Shown here: positions 10,001 through 22,126 of the stretch, piece by piece
Layout: every line of letters starts with the position of its first letter
Position numbering within the stretch: the first letter of the stretch is position 1
Assembly (NCBI GenBank): GCA_950295325.1
Contig: OX485809.1
Coordinates: 9,674,001 to 9,738,000, forward strand
DNA: 64,000 bases
Reading direction: 5' to 3'
Source of the DNA: Polytrichum commune
Lineage: Eukaryota > Streptophyta > Polytrichopsida > Polytrichales > Polytrichaceae
Notes under the pieces: generated by a model
Database searches by the model: none
What the model was told of the DNA's origin: nothing
What the model saw: only the letters and a program-made list of their open reading frames with translations
Made by a program: the position numbers and the translations under genes

Positions 10001-13000
10001 CTGTGTGTCGCAGATTGTTGCTGATCCGGATGCTTGTTTAGTTTCTTCTACCGAAGATGAGGCACGCTAACTTTTGAGATGATTATGTGTTTGGGGTTTA
10101 GATGATCACTCACATGCACTTGCAGGGTTTCTGTCAGCAGCGGACAGATCAACAGGGTGAACTACGAGGCTGCAAGTGATGAAATTATGATGGGGCCGGC
10201 ACTGGTGAAATTAATTTGGAGGTTTGTTTGTCTCCTGTGAGAATCTCATAGCATCATGTCATCTGACGATGATATTTCTCGTGCTATGGGGTTTTCACAC
10301 GAAATGAACTACCTTCAAACTTCAAAGTGCAACTTTTGCGTTCCATCGACAGACACCAAGAGATGAAGAAAGGAGGCGAAGCATCTGATACTCATGTTTG
10401 CAACTTGAAGAAGCCAGTTTCGTTACCTCTACTTTTGTGAGGATATACCTCACAGCAAGTTGTCTTTTTTGTGATGACCATGACTTGTCTGAAAATATTT
10501 TCTGATAATCCTTGACGCGAAGCTGGCAACAAAAATGACCAAGCTGGACCATTAAGCGTTAGATGGCACAGTCTAGTGCTTGTTGCTGGAGATTGAAGCT
10601 CTTTTTCTAGATTATTGGATAAAAAATAGAGGTGTGTAGTTGAGGTAGATCAAGTGTTCCGATGCCTTAAAAAATAATCTGCTTTAAGTAGAGCCCTGGC
10701 GCAGTCGAGGTGATGGGACTGATAGTACTCCATGTGGAAGAAGAAGCATCGGAAGCTAGTTGGACCATTGTTTGACAGTAATAAAGGTATTCTGGAGGTA
10801 AAACTTACTGTGGTACTCAAAGTACAAGAAAACTGTTGGGGTCGAATATCTGCATGTTACTAGGTTCTTCACCGTCCTAAGGAAGACGTGCCTTAGATGG
10901 ATGCTTTTCTCTCTGCACTCACTTTCTATATCTCTTAGGATATAGATCACGCAATCAGTGCAAGATGATGAGTAAATCCAAATTGGGGCCGTAGCCATTT
11001 GTCTCTTCGGAGCTCATACAGATTCTTCTGCTCATTAAGTGTCACATGCGTTCCACCAATCATGTGACTATTGAACCTATAATGGTATAGCATATTTTGG
11101 GCATGTGGTCCAATCTCTTGGAGTTAGAGCCAGTTCTAAGATGCACATCTAACCACAGACCACTCAAATACAGGTGTCCAGATTGTTATTGAGTTCGATT
11201 CATGCAGGTGTACCTTATTTGTTTCTTACAGTGCTTGAAGACATTTTCAACATTCACTGTAAATGATATGGAAGACCAGTTGTGGTTGGTCTCTTTTCTT
11301 TTGCATGCTGGAAGGTCACCTTGTCTTAAAGTGAACTTCATATTGCACAACTGTTTCATATTTCAGGTCCGCCATCATGTTGTGAGCACATGCACATAAC
11401 ATCAAGTGAAACCAATGGAATTTGTGTTTCTAAAAGCTATTCAAACTGATAAGTTTTTAGAATTACTCGAATGTTTGTTATTGGACTTAAGCATGCACCA
11501 CCAGCCGTACAGATGTGGTCTTTGATCCTTTTGTTCACAACTTTACTTTCAGAAGTATTTTTCTCTCTTCTACATGAAGTGACTTTCACTTTATAATATA
11601 GTACTGTTTTAAGTCTCTCAAAAACTCATGGTTTGCCAAGTAGTCTTAGCCCAATTTTGACATTTTATAATGTGTAAGAGTGTTCAAGTGGTGTTGGAAT
11701 TACTAATTTTAGTGAAATGAAGGGGAGACGTTTGACTGTGGTAAAAAGGTGGTTATATAAAAACGAAAAAATTAGAAAGTTTTGAAGACACGTAAAATGG
11801 TGATCCCCAAAGTTTTGATAAGAAGCTAATTTTTACTCATTTTTACACTAGAATGTTGAAATTTTGTTAAATAATCTGCTATCCTGAATCATGCTCTACA
11901 AACCCGCCCTGATCCCTATAACCGACAATTTTGTATCGTTTTGAACCACGTTCACTTTGAATTCTACATCTGTGTTGTTTGTGTTATGTTCTTTGGGCCC
12001 ATCATTTCCACTGGATAGCACAACGACCTGATTCCAATCCCATTTCCTGACAAAATTTTGTTCTCATAATCGTCCGACAAGTCCTGAACAATCTGTCAAG
12101 ATTCTGAGAAGTGATGTTTGATGATTTATGGTAGCTTCAGGATTGTTGAGACGCACACCTGTTGAGAAAACCTACAGTTCCACAAAAGAATTGTTGTGAG
12201 CGAAGATACCTGACCCAAATGTGGGCACCTCCAAATCCACACAGAATTTCGGCTGTCAGATTGGATTGGGAAATGTCTGAACTGGTTAGCAATTATGAGT
12301 CACTAAGATTGTCATTTCAAGTTTTGCGATTGCAATTGGAATGCAAATGTTATTAGCTCGGTTAAAGTGGAGATTGTCTCTCTCTCTCTCTAATTGTTTA
12401 CATAAGCCTCTTTATCAGTATGGTAACTAGTGAACTCCGATTGTGTCTATACTTTGAGCACATTGTAGTCCAATCTCACCGTAACACATGCCTTTTTGGT
12501 GCCCGTTGTTAACAAGTCTTCTCATATTAGACTACTCAAATAAGGTGTCAAACTAAACATAGTGGTCCCACATGTTAAGGCTCACACATCTTATTGTGGG
12601 TTGCATAAACTTGCATGTATTGTTTCGTTATTATTCTTAATTAGCCATCTATTTTTCATGGTGTGTTGTTAGGTGTGGTTCTAAGAATGGACACCATAAA
12701 GGCACAAGTTTAGAAGAGTTTGCACTAAATCATTAAATTTTATTGAAAATTGTACACTAATGGCCATTTTACACTAGTGACCAGTGAACATGACCACTGC
12801 TTTTTAGATTATCTCATTGGTTGAGAAATGAGTGATGGTCCCACTTCATTTTCAACTTGACCGCCTAAATTAGTAATAACCATGAATGTGCATGTCAAAA
12901 ATGGATGAGAAAGTGACATGGACCCTACATGTCTAAAAAAATGGATAATGTTTGATGGCCCGCTTGGATTTTGTGGCGAGAGAACCCAAATAAGTTGTCT

Positions 13001-13559
13001 TAGTGAAAAATTAGGGCAACCAAATAAGAGAAAATGACCCTTTCTAGACATTTTCTACTTTAATCAAAGTTTAATGTCAAAAGTATCTAAATTCAATGGA
13101 ATTTGTTTTTTTAATCATATTGTAAACTTATATTCATTAAAAACACTACATCCTAGTCTTTCTTTGCTTACATTGTGACACATGACAAAGGTGTTCAAAA
13201 ATATGTTGTGGATTTCTCTTGGTCACGGTCTTGAAACCACCAACCATGACCACGATAAATCATACATCATTTCTTCTCACGGTCGATGATCACAAACGTA
13301 AAGTGACCCCCAATAGTCAATCCCATTGGGGAGATCTTTATTTTCATTTATGGAATCGTCACATGTGCACTTCCAATTACCATGTCTAATTTTCAAAGGA
13401 GAGTCTGGTTTTTTCAAACTGATTTCTTTCTTTCTTTATTTTTAACATTGCCAACGCAGCACAAAGTTCAAGTTGTCAATCTGATGAACAGAAGATGGGG
13501 AACAAGGAAAACTAACCGAATAACATCTTCATACCTTTGATTGTTCTTCACATTGGGAG
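10001..13559. other. Gene-free AT-rich spacer with old dispersed repeats
   Basis: No supported coding region. Parts of an old dispersed repeat occur at about 10960-11190 and 12430-12560. Its phrases are like GTAAATCCAAATTG...GTAGCCATTT, GGAGCTCAT...CTCATTAAG and CACTCAAATACAGGTGTCC, and they recur at 32.1-32.45, 33.4-33.7, 41.83-41.9 and 62.44-62.55 kb. A short CT microsatellite is at about 12378-12392. Confidence 0.5.
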
Positions 13560-14270
13560 CACTGCCCGGGAAGTTTTTGGGCATAGTCAGTCAAGATCCA
13601 TGTGATTCAACATCCAGCCGGTCTTCGGCAAACTAATCGGTTGAGATCCCAGTGTTTGCAAGTCCAACCGGTTACATGTTCACGACATCCTCCGGTTTTC
13701 CTTTATTAAATTGGGGTATATTCTTCTCTAAATTCCTCTAAAATGATCGGTAATTTTCCTGCAGTCTTGAACTTCAACCGGCTATTTCTCAAACTCGACC
13801 GGTTCATTTGTAACTAACTGCTGGTTCTCCCCGATCATTGGCCTTCATTCGTTTGAGGTATATTCCACTATAGATTCCTCTAGAATGACCGGTGATTCTC
13901 CTGAAGTCGCCAACTTCATCCACCAGTTATTTCTCAAACTCGACCGGTTCATTTGTAACTAACTGCCGGTTCTCCCCGATCATTGGCCTTCATTCGTTTG
14001 AGGTATATTCCACTATAGATTCCTCTAGAATGACCGGTGATTCTCCTGAAGTCGCCAACTTCATCCACCGGTTATTTCTCAAACACCACCGGTTCATCTG
14101 TAACTAACCACCGGTTCTCCCCGATCATTGGCCTTCATTCGTTTGAGGTATATTCCACTATAGATTCCTCTAGAATGACCGGTGGTTCTCCTGAAGTCGT
14201 CAACTTCATCCACCGGTTATTTCTCAAACACCACCGGTTCATCTGTAACTAACCACCGGTTCTCCCCGAG
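13560..14270 (+). mobile_element. hAT-like CCGGTT-family MITE with internal tandem array
   Basis: Starts CACTGCCCGGGAAG, the B end of the family, and runs to the A end ACCGGTTCTCCCCGA near 14270; the terminus is blurred by divergence. It is expanded to about 710 bp, against about 205-236 bp for other copies, by a 145-bp tandem array. CCGGTT is repeated throughout. Family membership rests on the shared ends and interior with the copies at 19438, 33882 and 57127, where 8-9 bp target duplications are visible. Confidence 0.7.
13833..14267 (+). repeat. Three 145-bp tandem repeats inside the MITE
   Basis: The phrase GATCATTGGCCTTCATTCG starts at 13833, 13978 and 14123, exactly 145 bp apart, and the array ends near 14267 at the same junction phrase. 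Each unit is nearly identical and contains several CCGGTT or ACCGGT words. A more diverged partial unit precedes the array. Short open frames here are by-products of the repeat. Confidence 0.9.
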
Positions 14271-14277
14271 CCGTGGG

Positions 14278-17198
14278 TGGGAGTGTTTTCCTGGGCTCCG
14301 AATAAAGAAAGAGCAGTGGCGACCGAGTCAATTGTGGTGAAATGACATAGGGCCACAAAAGGTACCACAAGACTGGGTCTAAGCTCCTTGTGGTCCTTCA
14401 ACAAACAACGTTGAATGGACTTGAGTGCCATAGCGGCTTACATGTAATGAAGTTGATGTGAATAACTTGTCACATCATTGCCAAAGTACTCCGTAGCATG
14501 AGTACTATACGCCTATCACGGGTTGTGAGCCGAGTCGTGACCAACTACACACACCTTTCCATTCTTGTGCGGATAATATGGTCACTTGCATGCCCCTTCG
14601 TTTTGAGAGATGAGCACTAAAAGTGTAGTATTCTTTTAAGGACAAAAACAAAATCCTTTGGCTATAGTGAAACGAAGCCAACAACCCCAATGTTTCTAAG
14701 GACCATGCATTATGGGTGCTCGCTCCTACTTGGTCATTATAAAAACCGCAGTCTTTGATACTTACGCATTGTGCAGGATGTTCATGCAGATTTTGGTATA
14801 TTAAAATATAAAAGTGTTTCTTGCTCTTCGTGCTTTTATAGACTTTCTAAGGATGATGCGTTAAACGTGAAAAATGAGGCGCTAATATTTCGAAAGTGTG
14901 TAGGGAAATTTGTAGGAACTTTGAGAAATGCAAATGAAAGTGTTTCTTTGAATCTCATGCGTTTGTGCATCGTCTGCTATATTGTTCTCAAGCCTAGGAA
15001 GGCCAAGCCAAGTGGTGGACTAACAAAAAGGGTTTTCTAACGACAACGTGTAATGGGTGTCCCGACTTGTTCATTATGAAATTGCAGCTTAGTACTTCTA
15101 ATTTATGCAAAAATTCATGTGAACTTTGAATAATAGAAAGTGTTCTTGTGAGGTACATGTGTGCATCATCTTCTATAATTTGCTACTAAACCAAGCAAAA
15201 CCAAAAAAGTGGTGGACCAACAAAACTTGTGGTTTTCTAAGGACGACGTGTTAGGGACAAAGTTTTCTTTTGGGTTTTATGAGTATCCGTATGTTGGTCG
15301 CACAATGCATAATGAAGAATGTCATTTTTTTTCTTCTGTTTTTCGTTCAAGAAGATAATCAGCGATAAGATGTAATTTTTTTTCCTGAAAATTTGGGAGT
15401 TAGGTGACAAGGGAGGAGCTATCATGGTTGATTTGTTGGTGACAACCTAAAATTGCATACATGATATTTGATGTGGAGTGGGCACCCTTTTTCATCCTTT
15501 TTCTTTTCTTTTCTTTCAAGTTCTTATTCTAATGGAAAAAAATCGCCTTACTATTTTTGGGTGAATTTTGGCCTCATGGAGCCAAATTTCTTAATTATAG
15601 AAATGGCGGCTTGGTGCTTCGAACTTGTGCATGTGATTTATATGAACTTTGAATAATGCAAGTATAATTGTTTCTTGGTTCTCGTACATTTGCACATTAC
15701 TTGTTCTGTTGTGTTTGAACCTACGAAGGCCAACAAAAGTGGTAGACCAACAAAAAATTGTCCAAAGAGTGCACCACTTATTAAGTGTACTTACTCACTA
15801 GGAGATACTAGATAAGGTGCATATTGCAAGTGTGCACATGTAGCGAATTATAAGTCAACTATAACTTTGTTGGAAAGTGCAACCTCCACATTGGATCCTT
15901 ACGGTACTGGTACTTCAAAGTAGTCATAGCCCGTCATTGTGTTTACGCCATGAATAATCACATACTATCAAAGCCATCAATATATGTCAATTTTTGTTGC
16001 AAAAATTATCATTGAAATTGGATCCTCCACATTAGATCCTTGCACTAATAGTACTATTAAAGTAGTCAAGAAATGCATCTTGTCATTGTGGTTTTCGCCA
16101 TGAATATTTGCATACTAGCAAAGCCATCAATATATGTCAATATTTTTTGCATTTTTTTTGGTTTGAAATTGGATTTAAGACCTTAAATTATAAGCTTCAT
16201 CTTTTCATGAAAGGCCAATCACTAAAGAGACTAAGAGATCACACAATCCTCTAAAAACCAAGTTTGTAATGTACTTTGAAATTAAGATTTTAAATAATTA
16301 CTCCATACATATGAGATGCATGCATGGTTGTCTGAGTGCCTAGTATGTGCCGCTTTCCTAATCTAAAGATACGAAAGCACCCCTTCTTCTAAGGTCACAT
16401 GGTCGTTTTGCGACATTCAACTTTGCCGTTGACCATCCTATCCAATTCAACAAGACTAGACTAGGTCGGACCAGACATTGACGGTCATGTGATGGCTAAA
16501 TGGTAGAAAATAAAAACAATCATAATAAAACATTCTACTTTTTATGGGTCGACAATAAAGCAACCAACCCAATCATGTGCCTAGTCGACTGCAACACTAC
16601 ATGACAAGGCATGCCAATTGGAAGATGAGTTGACTAGTCTAAGCCGGCATCCGAAGTAAGATTGTCTGGTCTAGGTAGGATGACAATTCGATTCATGAGG
16701 TCAACCGGTCAGCATGAAAGGACAATGAGAACTCCACGATGTGTTAATGAAGGATGTTGGACACCAAATGAAATAAATAACAATTGGGCAAACAATCTCA
16801 ACGCAAATAAATTTCATAATAATTTAGAATAATGACATATGATTTAAAAATCTGAAAACCATAACATTTGCGAAAGTCTTTGCATGAGTCACAAACTAAT
16901 GAGCAACTAAACCATTAGTCCAAAATGGGTTCACTAAAAGATTACATCTCTCCCTAGCTAAAATTCTAAGACTACATCATTTCCAAGACTAAGTTGAAAT
17001 TGTGTTCAAGTCAATGGGGATCAACTTTGCAAAAATACATGGTATCATTAGTACATTTTCCCCAAAAAATTGCCACATCAAACATGCCGATTGAATATGC
17101 TTTAGTTACATGAGTGTGCATTAATGGTCTTAGGATGATGATAAATCATCATGTAGGATTGCAATGGTTGTGCTCGGAGGTTGTGGAAGTCAAATTCT
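14278..17198. other. Gene-free spacer between MITE and transposase remnant
   Basis: AT-rich, without a supported gene. Two similar phrases around 15800-16150 (the CCTCCACATTGGATCCTT and CTCCACATTAGATCCTTGC contexts, each followed by GTACT...AAAGTAGTCA) show an old local duplication of about 150 bp. Nothing else is recognised. Confidence 0.4.
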
Positions 17199-17952
17199 TC
17201 ATGTGTTTTGAGTTCTTTGCCGTACACCATTCCCTTTCTTCATTTTATATTTAGGCATGTTGACAAGAGCCTTCGTTCTACCCTTGTGCTTCTTTAGAGT
17301 GTCCCACTTAGGTTGTATCACTCTTTCCTTTTTATCCATAGTTGAGAACACATTGCACCTCACTATGTGCAATTTTTCATTATGCATAAGGATCCCCTTA
17401 GCCCAAGGAAGATTACAAACCTACTCCAATTGGAATTTTCAAGTGAAATTATTAATCTTACGTGGTTTTTTGGTTGCAAATTGGATGTTAGCATCCTCAT
17501 CAGACTCCTTAGCACATGTCTTGTCCCCACTCACCTGGTGCATGTCGGCAACAAGTTTTGCATTGTCATCACCCTTTGAAGTGTTGCTTAGCACTATGCC
17601 ATTGGAGACATGAGCATTGCGTGCATCACTGTTGGACAGTGGACTCGGAGGTTGGGCTGCTTCATCCACAAACACCCGGGGCGTGGAGTCAAACTCCTTC
17701 TCTCCACCCTCAGAATCGGATTCCAACACTGAACTAGGCAACAACATAGAATTGCAAACGAGCTCTAGGAGCAACGCATTGCCGTGATTGCAGGAGGGTG
17801 ACGTAGTAGAGCAATGTGTTCCTCTAATGAAGCACCTTCACCCACCCACGCTTGGCCTTAGCGCTTGCTCCAGTGGCCCTTTAGTCCTTTGAGGACACCT
17901 TCTTCCTCTTGGAAGATGCGGAGGAACTTGCATTGCTCTTGTCACCCGCCAT
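17199..17952 (-). pseudogene. Broken transposase-like reading frame (basic N-terminus, BED-like region)
   Basis: Read on the minus strand from an ATG at 17950-17952, the sequence encodes a Ser/Lys-rich start (MAGDKSNASSSASSKRKKV), then stops, resumes in other frames, gives a 111-residue acidic/Ser-rich stretch (17439-17774), breaks again, and ends with a basic stretch at 17199-17387 containing VRCNVFSTMDKKERVIQPKW and an LKKHKG motif. That last part resembles the N-terminal zinc-finger region of hAT-type transposases, but only one of the expected cysteines is clear and the catalytic domain is absent. It sits between two CCGGTT-family MITEs in opposite orientation, and CCGGTT words lie next to it at 18300-18410. 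A remnant of a hAT partner element is the best guess. A decayed host gene is possible. Confidence 0.4.
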
Positions 17953-18784
17953 CACCCTTCACCCAAGGTAAAGCCCTGAACTTCAAGCCCAAAACCCAAG
18001 ATAAACCCCAAGTCTTCAGCCCAAGAAAAAATGCAAATGTTACAAGTTTTGAATGCAAACGAAGACATGAGAGGGAGATAAGAACCCTCCACCCAAAGTG
18101 CACAAAAACACAACAACGCCACATAACATAAGTATTTGTCACCATGAACAACAAATCGAGGAGTTCCCATTGCAACAAAAAAAAAGGAGCCAACAATTGC
18201 AACATTCAAACCTGCCAACGTAACCAGTTGGCTGCTTTGTTTCGCCGAGGTGGCACTACATGATTGGCTTTGAGCACACAGGTTTGCAGACGATAACCTC
18301 GACATCCCAGCCGGTTATGATCAACTAAATCGGTTATGGTGATAGGTGACCCACTGTTTAGGTCACATGCGCGGCTCAACAAAGCGGCCAACCGGTTACG
18401 TCCGGTTCCAATAAAATGATTACCTAATACAAAATTGGCAAGACAAAATGTATGGTAATGCAAATTGCGGTGGGCTCTTCATACAAATGTGATGGACAAA
18501 GGGCTCCATGTATTGAAGAGAGTAGCTGGAGTTTAGCACGCAATTGAAGTTGGCCATCAAGCCGCTACGATGAAATGGCGACGAAGGTGAAAAGGGATGG
18601 AGTTAGCAGTGGCCACAATGTTGCGACGAAGGTGGTGAGGAGCAAGCGAAAACTGAACGCAAGGAAACACAAATTCAAGACATTGCGGGGGGCGTGAACT
18701 GGCAACCCTAAACTCCAATTAAATTGGATATGGAGGGTGGGATTCGGCAATAATTGCAAGGGAATGAGCTGGGATATGGCCCTT

Positions 18785-18980
18785 GAACTGGCAGTTAGTT
18801 ACAGATGAACCGGTTGAGTTTGAGTTATAACTGGTTGAAGTTCATTTTAGAGGAATCTATAGAAGAATATACCTCAAATGTATATAGCAAAAGCGGAAGA
18901 TGTCAACATGTATACCGGTTGGATTTAGAATCACATGGATCTTGACTGACTATGCCAGCTCAAAAACTTCCCGGGCACTG
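18785..18980 (-). mobile_element. hAT-like CCGGTT-family MITE (diverged A end)
   Basis: A solo copy with the B end (CTTCCCGGGCACTG) at 18980 and a decayed A end near 18785. The interior contains the family phrases GTTAGTTACAGATGAACCGG and TTTAGAGGAATCTATAGAAG. Its B end is the inverted match of the B end at 13560, so the pair bracket the transposase-like remnant. No clear target duplication is seen. Confidence 0.65.
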
Positions 18981-19437
18981 GAGCCTATCATGAGTAAGCT
19001 TAAGGGTAGGTGGAAGTTGGCGACATATGGATCTTTTCATTGCATATTACAACACACAGGTGAACCATCCGATTTTTCGAGCTAAAATCGCAGACACAAA
19101 AAGGGCTTCTCTCCATGGTTCCTGCCTGATTTGCTCGGCATGCATACTTTGCAACCACTAATCATGGAGGTTTGCAATGATTTTAGGCACATATCTAATG
19201 CAATTCAGTAGCTTCTTTTAGCCCCACCCTCAAGATTCCTGACACTTCTGAGATGCTTTCAATTCTGCACGGTTTATTGCCTTCAGCTCCGGAATAAAGT
19301 CCAGAAATTGTTGAGTTACTGCCACTAGGATCCTAAGACCAACACTACTATACTTATTATTGTATTGAGTGTCATATGGTACTTTGAGTTACTGTGGTAA
19401 CTTTTTATGTGACACTTCTTATGGATAAGTTTACAAG

Positions 19438-19642
19438 CAGTGATCGGGGAGATTTTTGGGCATAATCGGTTGGGATCCTAGTGTTTGCAAGTCCAACCGG
19501 TTGCATGTTGACATCCTTCGGTTTTCCTATATTAATTTGAGGTATATTTCATAAATTCCTCTAAAGTGATCGGTAATTCTCCTGAAGTCTCGAACTTCAA
19601 CCGGTTCATTTGCAACTAACTGCCGGTTCTCCCCGATCATAG
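19438..19642 (+). mobile_element. hAT-like CCGGTT-family MITE with perfect target duplication
   Basis: A 205-bp element starting CAGTGATCGGGGAGA and ending TCTCCCCGATCATAG, so the ends are imperfect inverted repeats. It is flanked by GTTTACAAG at 19429-19437 and 19643-19651; the 9-bp match includes an 8-bp hAT-type duplication plus one ambiguous base. This is the best-preserved solo copy. Confidence 0.85.
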
Positions 19643-19651
19643 GTTTACAAG

Positions 19652-21297
19652 TATTGTCAGTCCAACTTAGTTTGTTACAAAACGGGTACAAAATCAATAC
19701 AAAAATCAGAAGCACATCACGCAAGCAAGATTGCATAATCCTTGGGAGCTCCCCCCGAGCTCTCTCTTTTATATCCCCAAAGGAACTCCTAGTCTTATCC
19801 TTCTTTAGCCATAGTATCTAGGAGATACTTTTAGAAGTCCTAAGTCTTACTAAACTTAGACTTGAGTTTCCTTATCTGTGTACATAGATCATTTCACTCA
19901 AAAATGACGAGGTTGGGTCTACAAACACCTAGTCATCGACATCAATGTCATAATAAGTTTTAGTTCATTCATTGTCCAAAACCCTACCTGCTCCACATGT
20001 TGTTGATGTGTAAATGTGTGCTTGCTCTTGCTTGTCCACTCTTTTTGTGGCATAGTGCATGAAATCCATGCCAATCATTAACCCTAAACCTTGAACTCCT
20101 TGAGCACCCAAACAAGATTACCATCATTGCCTTTAGGGTTTTGGGTAAACATCTTGTCAGTATGTCTGGTTCGGAACCATGAGCTCTGATCCGTTGAGCC
20201 CGCGACTTCTGGCGTGACAGACCAACACTTCAATTGCCATCTAACTAATAACATGATCCTAATTGTCTTCATCACCATCACTCATTAAGGATTTTGAGCA
20301 CACAAAACACCTATATCCGAATGGCATTTAATGCCACTTGTACTCAAATTTTGAGGATACATGTTCAAGGTTGAGACCTTTGTCTAACACTCTAACACAT
20401 AATTGGAATCGATGGTAGCCAAATGCATGGACAAATGAATTGGACAAATGCATTGACAAACCCGTGACATTGCAAAAAAATATTAAGTAATTGTACACCA
20501 ACACCTTGTATGTTGTGGGAATTGAGGTCAATAGTGATGAATCCCAAACAAAGAGTCAAATACAAGTTTGTTGAGATGCATCCAGAGACCCAATGACAAA
20601 CTTTGAGCTCAAATGTAAACTGAATGAACATCAATATGTCTCATCACAAACATGGAAAAGCCCTGATTCTCAATTTCAAATAAATACATCCCATGCATGC
20701 GTGGAAGTCACTTCACAAAAACAACAATTCTTTCAAATGTCATCCACTCATTTATGATGATTATGCCAATGACAAACTTGCAAGTGAAAGCAAATGGAAA
20801 ACCACATCGTGCTTCATAACCACAATTGAATCTATTCATTATCAATAGATTTGCACAAATAATGAACCTTGTTTTACATTGGAAGGACAAATCGCTACAT
20901 ATAACCTTGTTACTACCAATCACCCTTGAAACAAATCTTAGTAGTAAATGCAAACACCATAATTGAGAGGACCTCACCTAACACTCGTGTAAAAGTGCTC
21001 TAATTCATCATTCTCTAAATATCTCACCTAATTTTAAGTCTTTCTTGTCTATAACAAGCCCTAGCCCACAATTTGGTTCATCACATTCATATAAAGTGTT
21101 GCTTGATGTGTTATGCCCTTTGGGGGGGGGGGGGAAGGTTGTATTACTCCCAACATGCGCACATTCTTGACATATTTATTGAAGAAACTTTCTAAACCTT
21201 CGTATAGCTTTGGTGCGCAATTAGCATGTTGCCAACTGAAACTTGATGGTACTGAAGTGGTTCTAGATACGCAAGGGTTAGAGAATGGGGTTGAGCC
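19652..21297. other. Gene-free AT-rich spacer
   Basis: No supported gene. A G-homopolymer of about 13 bases lies at 21121-21133. The rest is low-complexity AT-rich spacer with only short chance open frames. Confidence 0.4.
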
Positions 21298-21306
21298 ATC
21301 TAGGAC

Positions 21307-22126
21307 GGATCTCCGTATTTTAGTGCTACGAGCGTTTGTAGGACGCCTCCCGTGGGCAGCATTCATGCTCGGGCAGCCCGTTCCTGTCCTCCCGTCCTGA
21401 CCCGTCCTCCCGTCCTGACCCGTCTTACCTGCCCGAATTGGCCTTCCTGCCCGTGTCCTCCGTCCTGCTCGACGCGTCCTCCATCCTGCCCGACGCGGCT
21501 TTCCAGCTGTCCAGCTGTCCAGCTGTCCACGCGTCTGTCCAGCTGTCCACCCGTCTGTCCATCCGTCATATCCGTCTCCACCACTACCCCACACCGAACC
21601 CGAGCTCCGTCATTCTTCCTTGCTCACGCCACTAGACAGCTCCGGAGCGAGTGAGGAAGTTGGGGAAGGTTGTTGCATTGCTAGTTTAGGGTTTGGAAGA
21701 GTTGTAACTTTGATTGATGTTGTCTTAGTCGCCCGCCATGGAGGTGGACATTGTGGATCTGGGAGGGAAATGTGTCTCTTTCGAAGAAGGGTTTGATTTT
21801 GTAATAGAGGAGGCCACGGAAGATGTACAGGGTTTAGTTTCAGATCTAGAAATTCTTCTGTCATTCTTCTGTCATTTTTCCTTGCTCACGCCACTGGACA
21901 ACTTCGGAGCGAGTGAGGAAGCTGGGGAAAGGCTGTTGCATTGCTAGTTTAGGATTTGGAAGAGTTGTAATTTTGATCGACGTTTCCTAGTCGATCGCCA
22001 TGGAGGTAGACATTGTGGATCTGGGAGGAAAATGTGTCTCTTTCGAAAAAGGATTTGATTTTGTCATACAGGAGGCCACGGAAGATCTACAGGACGGACA
22101 AGGTTTAGTTTCAGATCTGGAAATTC
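21307..22126 (+). repeat. Left terminal inverted repeat of the MULE (~820 bp)
   Basis: Contains, in order, the terminal GTGCTACGAGCG region, a GC-rich pyrimidine block, an AGCTGTCC minisatellite (about 21500-21560), and two tandem ~262-bp units. Each unit carries an inward-facing ATG opening MEVDIVDLGGKCVSFE (ATGs at 21738 and 22000). The first unit's frame ends at a stop at 21947; the second continues to 22374 into the interior. Conserved start codons inside terminal repeats recall MuDR-type elements, whose terminal repeats hold promoters. Confidence 0.85.

Noticed and set aside
13892-14252. Two 71-residue near-identical small proteins
   Set aside because: They are the 145-bp tandem unit read twice. 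Start and stop fall at unit-periodic positions, with no sign of coding selection.
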